A stretch of 64,000 nucleotides of DNA from Strigops habroptila (lineage: Eukaryota; Chordata; Aves; Psittaciformes; Psittacidae). Numbering within the stretch: position 1 is the first letter of the stretch; every line of letters starts with the position of its first letter. The stretch lies in contig NC_044284.2 in the NCBI RefSeq assembly GCF_004027225.2, forward strand, positions 40,038,420-40,102,419, given 5' to 3'. This document shows, piece after piece, positions 12,001 to 24,000 of the stretch. Position numbers and translations under genes: made by a program. Under the pieces are notes generated by a model that did not search any database, was not told the origin of the DNA, and saw only the letters and a list, made by a program, of their open reading frames with translations.

Positions 12001-15000
12001 CCTTGGTGGACATGGATGAGAAGCAAGTCATGGTGCCCAAAAGCAATGACCCTAAGAGCAGACACATCATGACTGGTGAGTACTTGTGGGTATTCCAAAC
12101 TAGGCAGAGGCAGGAAGAAATGGCAGGAGTGATTGATGGTCAGACTATAGCCCCGAGATGATGCTTCTCTCATGTGTAGATGGCTAGTTTTCCTTCACCT
12201 TGTGCCTGCCATAGGCCAGGGAGAGATCTATTAGGGTTCCCAATCCCATAATGATGCATGTCTTCAACAGGGAGAAAGCTTCTATGCCCTGTGGACAGTA
12301 AGTTTCAAGGCATATTAATTCAGCTTTAATTCTGTCCTTGTTAGGAATAAAGTATATTCTGTTTCAGAGCTGGTAACACTGATGTTAATGGAAATCTCCA
12401 TTTGCTGCAGTCAGTGTATGCCCTAAAGGCAAGCCCAGACCAAAAGTGCTATCAAGGCATTCTTAAGACAAAAGTAAGTTAGGTACGAATCTAAATTTTC
12501 AAGCCCAGACCAAAAGTGCTATCAAGGCATTCTTAAGACAAAAGTAAGTTAGGTACGAATCTAAATTTTAAGTTCCTCTCTGCTACAAACCTAGAACTAA
12601 ACAAAACAGCTTTCTTTAAGAAAAAACTGTCTCCCCTAATTGTTGGTAACTTTCCCTTTTGTTCTTTGTAGGCCTGAAACCTGGCACTGAGTACGAGGTC
12701 ACTGTCATACCCGTGAAAGACAATATAGAGGGGAAACCATCCTCAGTGAGTGGTAGGACTGGTACGTAGAAAGTTTCTTTTATGATAGTGATGTTTCTAC
12801 AGGTTTCGGGAACAGATATGTCAAGATTGCAGCACAAAAGGTGCACAGTTAGCTGCTTCTTCATGCATGACCTGCAGGCAGGCTGCTTTAAGCTTGTCTA
12901 CGCTATATTAAACAATAAACCTAGTCCTAGCTCAGTCTTTTGCCTTGTTTTTTAAACATACAGTAACTTCACCTTTAACTTGACTAATGGCTCCAGCCAG
13001 ACACAAGCATAGTAAGCTTGCCTCTGTGTGTGTAAAAGCAGATCTGGAAACCCTGTTGGTTTATTGATGCTTCAGTTTAAAAAAAAAAAAAAAAGGCAGA
13101 CTATTTTTGAGCTGTGATATTGCAGAAGAGAGCTTGAAGAATTTTGGACTCTTGTTCTAAGATTCTGGAAACTCTGAAATTCAGCGTGTCTACAAAAGGG
13201 TAGGCATGCTGCATCCAAAGACTGAAAAATCCCAAATCAGGTCGGACATTCCTGAGGTTGTCTTGTAAATTATTCCATTAGAAGAAAATGGATTTAAAGC
13301 AGAAGAGAGCTCTTCTGCTCTCCAGAAGAGCAGCCACACTGCCATTGTAAGGCTGCTCTTCTTCCTTGTATAGATTCTGATTATTTGGAACACTCTTAGC
13401 TTATTTTTTCCAGCTGTTCTTCACAGACGTGGGGGCTGCAAAACTTCCTAAAAGGGGAAAAAAAGGCCCACAATGAGTAATTCTGCTCATATTCTTATGT
13501 AACCCATGAAACTTAGGAGCTGCAACTACAACGAATACCAACCATTGTAAGAGCTACGACTAAACTCTGATTCATCACCTAAAATAGCAGAAGTCTTAGG
13601 GGAGTCTGAAAGACAGGTTTGCAGGGTAGGCAGAAAGTGAGGAGCAACAAACAGCTGACACCAGAGGCAGAGAAAGGATGGGGCCTATACTTGATGCTGT
13701 GAGGAGGGCAAGCAAGATGCTGAAGTTGGTACCCATGGAAGGTGAGGCTGGTAGTCTGAAAGCTCTTCCTGCAGAAAAAAATTGGACAGTTTAATCTAAA
13801 TGTTAGAACAGTCCTCCTTTCTCCCCACTCTGACCATGCTTGTTTCTCATGGGTGCCTTCCTTTCTCAAGGGGCTGTAGATGGGAATATAGATGACACTG
13901 TTTTAGCTGGTCAAAGCAGCAAGGCAAAAATTAAGGAAATGTGCACATGTTATGGCAGGTATTGTAGTGGTTTAATTCAGCTGGAGATTCCTAATCCTGC
14001 ACTTTGAAATCTTCTCTCAGGAGTCGATAGTCCAACCAATGTGGCAACTGACCGAGTGACAGAACATACAGCCACTGTCTCATGGAATAAAGTTGAGGCT
14101 CCCATAGACAGGTATATGGTGAGATATACCTCAGCTGATGGAGACACAAAGGAAATAAAGGTGGGGAGTGAAAATGACATGGTCACTTTACGTGATCTGG
14201 ACCCAGGCATGCAATATGTCGTCCACATCTGGGCAGAGAAGGGGCCCTATAGGAGCAAGAAGGCAAGCACCAGAGCTGTGACAGGTAAGTTGTAGCAGCA
14301 GCAGTGGTGGGAGATGAGTTTGAAATTGACTCCTTCATCAGTTTTACTTGTTTTACTAAAGCTTCTCCTGCTTTGCACACTTTTTAGTGAGGCAAAAATT
14401 CATGTCATTCTTACTAGCGTGGTTAAACACGCCTCCAGCTCAGCTTGAAGACTCTTTGTTTTGAGTCCTATTGTGGACGGGTTGTATGGCAAGGCATCAG
14501 TTACTATTACTACAAAGAACAGTGAAACACAACAAAAACTAAAGCCTCGTAACTGGAATATGCAATTTGCATTTTGCCTTTAAAATGCCATAAATCATCT
14601 CCAGGCTTTTCTTTGGGTGACTGTTGTAGCTTTTCCCAAAAGGACTGGGGGCTCATACACATTTTGCACAGATAGTCATGCCAGAGTGTTTGCTAAAAAG
14701 GAAAACCAAATTTATTTGGATCATGGCATAAATTAAGAGGAGAATAAAATTTCCTGAACAGGATGTTTGGTTGCTGTCCCTTGATGACAAGAAGTTTCCA
14801 TTAGAAGGATGCTTGCAACAGTGTCTGCAGCTGGGTTGGGAAACTGCTTGAATCTCTGTTTCACTCAGTTCTTGTACTCCAGCCAGCCACCATCCAATGT
14901 GGCTGTGGGTACAGGAGCAGTTTCTACTGAATATTTACAAATGTCTTATCTATGTGCAATCTGCATTTCAATAGCAAAAATTTCCTAGGGGAGTGTTTGA

Positions 15001-18000
15001 AATGCTCCATTCAGGATGTTAACCAACATATTTAAGCATATAAATCGGACTAGGCACAAGAGCTGCCTCAGGGAATTTGTAGCTGCCTGAAGTTCCCATC
15101 CAGAGGGGATCAGTAAGGATCAGCCAAATGCTTAATTAAGAAGCTCAGTCAATCACCAGCTTTCAATTGGTCCATTGTCTCCAGCCAGCTCATGTTCTTA
15201 CTGGCACAGGGGACTGGCTGGGAGGCTCATGGACCACCCAGGAAGTTAAGAGGTTAAATGCACTGCATATGCATACAGGCACAGCCCATATCCAGCTGCA
15301 GCACAATTATAACTAAAGAACAAACTTGATTTTCATATCACACAAGAAAATAATTCACTTGATTTTTCTTGCCACAGGTGAGGATCTTATGCTGCTAGCT
15401 AGCTGAGCTGTGATTATTCAAACGCAAGTTCCCAGTGTGCGCCGCTCTAGGGTGACACAAACAAGCTTCAGCATCTTTCATTAGAATGAATTTTCATCTT
15501 GCAAAAGAAGTGAGATTAGTACACACAGGTGGAAAATCACAACTTTTACAACCACTAATGTGTGATAAATCACAGTACAGCTAAGCTGGTGTGTGGTAAA
15601 TTACAGTGTGGCTGTTGGTTGTGCATTTGTGCCCTGGAGTTTAAAGCCCGTGGCAGAATAAGAAATGCTGTTCCAACAATTTGGGAGGCATCTGCAAATC
15701 TTTCATTGCTCAGGATGCTAAGATGTGTTTAGCAGTTCAGTGAAGAAAAAAAAACCCAACAAAAAACCCTCCCGTGCTCTGTGTGAAGGTCGCGTAAAGG
15801 CTGTCCTTGAAGGGCCACATTCCTGCAGGCTGTGTTGTGATAGTGACTTAAGGCTTGTGAAACCTAGTGGCATGTTTCCATCTGTAAAAGGGCAGGGGAA
15901 TGACTGTAATAATGGGGAGAGATTGAAAGTGGCTTTTTTCTAGTGGAGAATGTGAACTTAGTTTTCACTAGTGCTGTTGCCTTGTTCTTCACCTTAAAAA
16001 CTTCTCTTAAAATAAATTGCCAATCTAGTGTCCATGTAGTGGCCGGATGTCTGACAGAAGACACAGTCATAATCTTCTGGGATAGGGACTGGCCTCTGAT
16101 AGACAGATACTTGATGAGAGACAAAACAACTGATGGGGACACAAAGGATGTGGAGGTGGGAAAGGACCAGAGCATCACTACTTTGACAGGAATGAAGCCA
16201 AGCAAAAATAATTCCACCAGCCTGTAGGCAGAGAGGGGAGCCCAGCAGACATCAGAGTTGTGATAGGTAGGACGTTTTGCTTTAGTACAAAACAATCTTG
16301 TTCCAGGAGAGGTGTGTATCAGACAGATTCTGAGCAAGTGATTTTGGTTTTTTGGGGTTAATTCCTAGACCAACCGAGGCAAGAGCTTGTGATCTTCAGA
16401 AAGCAAAAGATAGTAACACCAAGTTCTGCATGGGCTTTCCTCTTTGCCTATGCAGGGTTTGCTGTGTTTTTGTTGCTCCCCAACAGAAAGCCCTGCTGTT
16501 CCAAGTGTGAAGGAGATACCTAGACCCAAGCTGAAATACCTTAGAATTGGGCACCTCCAGCTTTGTAGTTTAGGCTTATCATTGATAAGAAATAAAGGAT
16601 GAGAAGTGGAAGAAAATGGTAGGGTCCTTGAAGAGAAGAAGTAAGTGTAGCATCATTGGGACCACTTGTGTTCTTTGCTCCTAACTGTTCCTGCAGAAAT
16701 TAGCAGCCCAGCTCACCCAGCACAGGGGCAGAGGGCTGACTGGCCCTGCCAAGGCTTCGCCACCTAGGCACTGACATGCAAGCATGCTTACCAATGTATC
16801 AAGAATGGCAGGGCGTGCAAGCAGTTAGCACCCTTTTTTCAATCTACCTTGAACTGTGAGGTGGTACAAAATTATTTGGCTCCACAAAAGGCGATATCCA
16901 ATGGGACTCAAGTGTCAGTTATTTACTCTGCATGATCAAAACACAGTTTATAGCTAAAGATAAAACTTCTATTAGATTTACCAGTTTGAGCTGGTAAAAA
17001 AACAAGCAGGCTTTTGGACACACAAACCCTTTTCAGGTCTTTGGGCATAGAATCATTTCCCAAAGCTCATCTGTTTTTTCCAAATATATTTCATAGTCTG
17101 ATAAAGCGTACTGCCTCTGGCTATAAAACTTTTGTTTTTGCCTTTAGACCATTGTGATTACCACAGCATTATACTAAAACTTCTAATAATTACAACTTTA
17201 ACTTCCAGAAATTGACAGCCCAGCTGAGCTGCTGACTGACCAAGTCACAGAGGATGCAATTACTGTTTCCTGGAACAAAGTCCAGGCTTCAATAGACAGA
17301 TACAGAGTGAGCTACATCTCAGCTGATGGGGACACAGAGGAGAGAGAGGTGGAGAAAGACAAGAATGTCACTACCTTGGCAGGACTAAAGCCAGGCATGG
17401 AGTATGTCATTTATGTCTGGGCAGAAAAGGGAAAGCAACAGAGCAAGAGGGCCAGCACTGAGGCTGTGACAGGTAAGTGGGCAACAGATTTTTATTAAGA
17501 GTATAAGTTACAGTCCAGCTTTGCCTTAACACTGAATAAATCCATCCCAAGATGTTTTCACAGTAGGGGGAGATTCAGGCTTAAGAAATCAAGACTTCAG
17601 GTTAGTGCATCTTGCTGTGAAACCTATTCAACATCACAACAGAGAGATCCTAATTACCTCTATGTACTACAAATGGGCCATGTTGTGAATACTAATAGGG
17701 ATTAGGGAAAATGAAGCCTTTGCAGCAGTCTCTTATGTGTTCGTATAGTCTTGTTTTATTTTAATTGCTTAATTTGTTTTTCATTCATCATGGAATAAGG
17801 AAATTCTCAGTTCCTTTTTGCAGCTAAAAAAATTAAAGTGCAGGGAGACTAACAGTATGCCAGATGCCTTTTCTTGCAATAGGATGATTAAGTTGTTCTT
17901 ACCAGGACTTTCCCCTTGTGTTTCCAGTCCTGGTTAAGGAGGTGTAGTGATCTGCACAGTGTGAGGGTTGCTGGTTAATAACAACACTGTAAAGCTGGAC

Positions 18001-21000
18001 ATCTGAATCCATTGCAAGCAGTTGCAAGCACTTAGGAGACCCATGCTCTAGGTCAGGAACTTGCTGAAGGATGAGGAGTAAACGTGTATCTGGGTCATCT
18101 TTGCCTCTTAGCAAAAGAGCTTTAGTTGTTCTCTCACTTTCTGGACAGCTGACATGTATGTGAGCTTTGGAGGCTTGTGACCATGAGAAAACAAGAAAGT
18201 AACAGTATCTTGCCTTGCAAAGGCTCCCTTTTATCCAGGTCAGGACTCGCTGTGCTGTTCCCTAGGAAAACATAAGGATTAAAGATAGACCCCAGTCAAA
18301 CCACTTCAGACCTTGATAGCTCCCAGCTTTGTGGGTCCAATCAATGTGTGATCAGAAATAGGACTTGAAAAAGGAAGAAACTGGCAAGACTCTTGAGGGG
18401 AAGGAGTGTCACAATGTAACTATGACAGCCTGTGTCCTTCCCTTCTAACTGTCTCTGCAGAAATTGACAGCCCAGCTCACCTAATCACTGACCAAGTGAC
18501 AGAGGACACAGCCACCATCTCCTGGGATAGGGTCCAGGCTCCTACAGATAGGTACCTGGTGAACTACACCTCTGTTGATGGTGGCACAGAGGAGATAGAA
18601 GTGGAAAAGAATGAGAGCACTACGAGAATGACAGGATTGAAACCTGGCATTGAATATGTTATCTTCCTCTGGGCAGAGAAAGGAACACGGCAGAGCATGA
18701 GGATCAGCACTGAGGCAGTGACGAGTATTCCAGAAAATATTTGTGCTTCAATGTGATACTGTGTGGTGGAGCTGATCTCAATTTCTGGCCTGTTGCAGAG
18801 CATATGCTAGACACCGGTTTGTCTTGTGGGGACATCCATGCTACAGGCACCTTCAAGGTCCAGATAAAGATGGTGCCAAGTATAGATAACTTTTTGAAAA
18901 TAATTACTGCTCTTAGTTCAGAAACTACTAGCCCAGAGTGAGCTTCACAGCACTTCGCTAAAGCACTCATCAGCTTTGCCTGCTATTTTTCGTCTTCAGG
19001 TATGCTGAGCTTTGCAAGTGTGACTGAGCTCTGCCCCAAAGTATTACACTACTGCTGTTGAATCCTGTCTAAAGTTAGGATGGCTCAACTAGTGTCACTG
19101 ATAAGAATAGCATTTATCAATGAATCAAGACTTGGAAGGAAACATCTCTATTTTAATTGTCTTATCCTGAAACATGAAAGGGAAGCCTGGTTTGAGCCTG
19201 GAAAAAGTTTCTTGACTATCAGTAATTTCCTTTGTATAATCAAGGCTTTTGCTTGCAGAATTTGGCTGCATAACTAGGCTGAAGACTGACTAGTTGGCAG
19301 AGGACACTGCTAGCGTTTCCTGGGAATGAGGGAGAGGTGGGGCAGGACACAGGTCTTGCTATCCTGATTAGTTTTAAGCCAGATGTGATATGCATCATCC
19401 GTACCTGGACAGGGAAAGGAAGCAAGCAGACCAACAGGGCAGGCACAAACACTCTGATGGGTGACCTGTGGGAATGCTGGAAAGTGATTTTTGCAGCTAT
19501 GGGAGGAGGAATGTGCATCTTCACTACCCAGAGCTACTATGACAGAGGCTGCTGCTAAAGACGATTAAAGAAGTGCAACTGTTGTAATACAAGAGTGATG
19601 ACAGCTGATGGTACCCAGTTTATTTCACTAGTCCTTAGTCAAAAGCATGCTGTGTTTCATGTGCTGTTATCAAGCCTAACAGCAACAGAGGTTTAACAAC
19701 CAAAGTTAAACCGTTTTAGAATTGGGAACAGTTTGAAATAATTGCCTGCCCTTTGACTCTTGACCTTAGACTGGCCCTAGCAGACTGCCAAGTTCCTGTT
19801 TAGCCAGGATTATGGTGTGCTGGGAACATTACATTTCAGGGTCACTCCACATCCACTGGCCTTGCTGATATGCTTAGTTTGTGAATCTAAGTGGTGTGAG
19901 ATGGAACAGTTGAAGCTTGGATTTAGGGCAAGATGCCAAACAGTTCCCTAGTGCTTACAGAGGTCAAGGGCAGCTGATGGAGACAAATGAAGATCTCCTG
20001 AGGCCAAAAGAGTGAACTGATCTGGAACTAGAAATGCAAGGAGAGTTTCAGCAAATTGAAATACTGTTTGTTTATTTGTTTAGTTTTTAATTGGAATTAA
20101 AATGGAGACACCTGGGAATTTTGCATGAAGTGAAACTACTGGGAGAGGGAATGCATTTAGCATTAGTAGGGTTAACTTTGAAATATCTTCACAAGGCACA
20201 TGTACTTTTGGTTTTGGTGTTATATTTCCAAAAGTAAGGGCACCTCTGCTAAAATAACACAACTTCTGAGGGGAAAAAACCCCAACATTTTCAAGGTGAT
20301 GGCTGGTTATTCCCAAGCATTAAAACGGGCTGTGGCAGGGAGTTTTCTCGGTGGTGTGCTGCACCCATGGGCATTACAGACTGGCCTTTAAGAGCAGTGC
20401 TGTGAAACTGCAGACTAAGGCGACGCTTCCAATCCCTTGCTTCTCGTGATGGATTTGGTACCTTCTAGCTCCCTCTGCTGTCCAGCGGGAGTTATACATG
20501 TAGTCGGCCTCTCGGAAGGTTTCTGCCTCGTTTTACTGAAAGCAGTTTTTTACTGGTCTCCCAGATGAACCACGAGTTCATTAGCAAATGTACTAATGTT
20601 TAACTCGTGAGTCTAGTAAAAGGTGGTCTTCAGTTATAACGAATAGCCAGTGTTTAAACCAACATGCTGTGTGAACTTTGGTGTTGCTCTCCATGTTGTT
20701 CTCCTCATATTAGGTGTCTTGATTTCTTGTTCTCTGCCTTTGTAACTGTTTTAAGCAGTAACCCTATGCACGAGGAGTGCAGCATTTCCTGGGAGAAGCC
20801 ACTCTTCTCATTTATCTAAGGCAGACATAGCTTGACCTTGTCTTTCTCTGTGGCCTTTTCACAATGTAGTAGTTCACTGATGCATTGTAATTGTTGTTAA
20901 TGCTTATCCTCATAGCACTCTTCAAGGTCTTGGAAGTGTTGTTGCCTGGTTTATATGGAGAAGAATTAAATTAACAGACAATGACATACCTATAGTCCCC

Positions 21001-24000
21001 CAGGGGAGCTGGGGGTAAGAGGACAGAGTTGAGATGAATTATTGTTACAATTTTCTATAAACTCAGGTGTACTTCAAGGTCGGAGCAAATCTGTGGGTTC
21101 TTGCCTCCAAGATCCTTCTCTGTAAAACTTGGAAAGCCAGACAAACCTTGCTACTTAAATTGTTTTCCTTAAGATGTTCCCAGAATATATAGAATATAGC
21201 AAGCACAGGATGAAAATTAGGAAGAGGCTGCTTCCATTCTTGTTACTTCCAAACGAGCTTTTATCTAGGGAAGCACTTCAGCCCTCTTGTAGGTATCTCA
21301 TAAGACTCTTTCTCACAACTGCTGTGAACTGGCATTGCTTAAAAATAAGTCTGCTGTTCTTCCTCATGCTGAACTTGAACAGTCTGACTGCACAGGGAAA
21401 ATCTGTCTGAACTGGTGTCCCGTATACAGCACAGACTGAACTGTAAACCTGTGCATTTCTTTGTGTTCCTGCATTTACTAAAGAAGGCTCAAGCATGATA
21501 ACAATAAAGCCTGTGCAGTCATTCTTCATCTGCAATGGGGAAACAAGGGGTAGGGCCTCTCAGCCAGCCACGCTAGGGCTATGCTCCAGGGCTGGGGCAA
21601 AGAACCCAAACCTGATCTATCTGTGAATGCTTCTTGGAGATGAGCCTGGTGGAGACTTCTCAGGCAGCTGTGTCGAGCTCCTGGACCCTGAACAGTTGAG
21701 CCAACTGCAGGGCTCACAAAACATCCCAAACCAGATCTGTAGCAGACCTTGCCATGTTTGGCTTCTGCTGCTATGAAGGTAACTGCGTGACTTCTGTACT
21801 TCCCAGTTAACAGGATCAGGCACTGAAAGCTCAGCCCAAGCCCTGCACTGCAATTGCTGTCTTGCGTTTATACAGTGACACTTGAATTTTCTTTCTCAAT
21901 AGAGATTGATCCTCCCAAGAACCTCCATGTATCAGATGTGACTCATTCTACTGGCGTGGTTACCTGGACTCCTCCTGCAGCACAGATTGATGGCTATGTA
22001 CTGACCTACCAGGGTCGGGATGGCACAAGCAAGGTACAGCAAATTCCTCGGTCCTGCAGACCCCACTGAAATCACCCTTATGACTATGCGCTCTGCCAGT
22101 TGGGTCTTGTGGCTATATGAATTACAGGAAAACAATTTCAAAGGGCAATCTATGCTATCCATGGCTCAGGGAGGGAGAGCTTGAGGAAGGACATGTGCTA
22201 CTGTCTTGAGTAGAAGCTCTGGAGGGACTTTGTGACCTCTTCCTAACAGATCTCCAGGTGCAGAGAACATGTTTACTTCACTTTTCTAACTTTTTATTAC
22301 CTGGAAGGGCAGCCCTCACCAGGGATAGGGTGTCCTCAGAGTCCTAACAGTGTTTCTTGAGACCTTGCCCCAAATCTTCCTTCTGAGGAGATGGTCTCCA
22401 TGTTTCAAGGATATACAGTGAATGTGCCTGTCTGAACTCTACAAGAAAAGCCTGTAAATGCATTAGGAGTATGAGGCATTGTGGTCCAGAAAAGCTAAAT
22501 GCTATTCAGAGTTGGGTTGACCTTTGGTCTGTTTTATTTGGCAGGAAGTACAGCTGGGTCCTAGTGAGCAACAGTTTGTGCTAGAGGGACTGGAACAAGG
22601 AGTAACGTATACCGTCTTTCTGATGGCCTATAAGGGAGACTGCCAGAGCAGAAAGACAGACAGTACCTTCTCAACAGGTAGGAATTGGCCTCAGGTGTTG
22701 CACTTTTCCCTGTGCTCTACAGCTGTTGTGTTTTATATGTAATATAAATAATATATATAAAATATATAATAATGACCTTGTATAATAAAAGTCAGAGGTG
22801 GAGTTCGTGTTCTACAGATGCACTGGGAAACTGTGATCATGAGCAAACCATCTATCAAATCAATGATGTATCTCCTGACTGGGCATCCATTCTAAGCCAC
22901 ACCATCTGGAGCCTTGCGAAACACAATGGGGTAGTGTGAGTAGAGATTACTCATTGTGGTCAGTGCTGCTGGCAAACCTTGCCAGCCAAGTCTGGGACAA
23001 AGCCTGCTGGTGAACTGCCATTGGGCAGGAAAGATTATATGCTAGAGATCTTTCTGCACCATCCTAGTAATGGTAGGGCACAGCTATTTAAGTACTCCCG
23101 TGGCACTGGGTAGCTGCCCAGGTTGTTTTCAGAGGTCAGGAAATGCACACCCAAATGGCAACAAATCAAGCAGAATCTCATGCCAGCTTGCTGTGTAAGC
23201 CTCTCATACTGTGCCAGTGCCCACAGGGATTGCCAGTCGTGGACAAATTGTGAAATGCAGACACATTACAGTCCCTGTTTACTGGTACTCCCATCCTCAC
23301 AAACAAAGGCTCCCTCTTTCTACTTTCACTGAAATCCAAGACTGCATCTCTTGCAGCCTCTGGGGACCCCATCCATGCACCAGCTCCCAGGCAGCGGGGA
23401 AGGCTGCCAGCAGCAACCTGCTGATGCAGCTGTGCACAGTGGGGGCTGCTGATTTCTTGTCTTCTAGTAGCGCTGTTCTTCGGAGGTTCCTAAGGGTGTG
23501 AAATGCCTCCTGCAGCTCTATAGCCTGCTTTGCTGATGTGAAATTTTCTCTTTCTGTTCTTGCAGTTAGCTTCCTCTATCCGTATCCTGCAGACTGCAGC
23601 CAGATGCAGCAGAATGGAAATACCGCCAGTGGCTTGTACACCGTTTACCTGAACGGAGATGGCAGCAGGCCGATGCAGGTGTACTGTGACATGACCACTG
23701 ATGGAGGCGGGTGGATAGTGAGTGATACTTTGCTCCTCTTTATTTTTTGTGAATGTAATCAGGTGGATCTGGTACTGGTGTTAGCTGGGGCTCCTTTTGC
23801 TATACTGCGCTACTGTGTTTCAGCTCCTGCCTTTATTGAGTGGCATGTTTCAGGAAGGGTGGTGGACGCTGATGTACCCCCTCAGACTGTCAGTAGGAAT
23901 GCTGTGGGAGACTGAATGGGCAAAAGGCTTTTTCATTGTTTGGTTGTGAATGCCACACAAGCTTATATTATTGCTGATTGAGGGCAACGACTGAATAATG

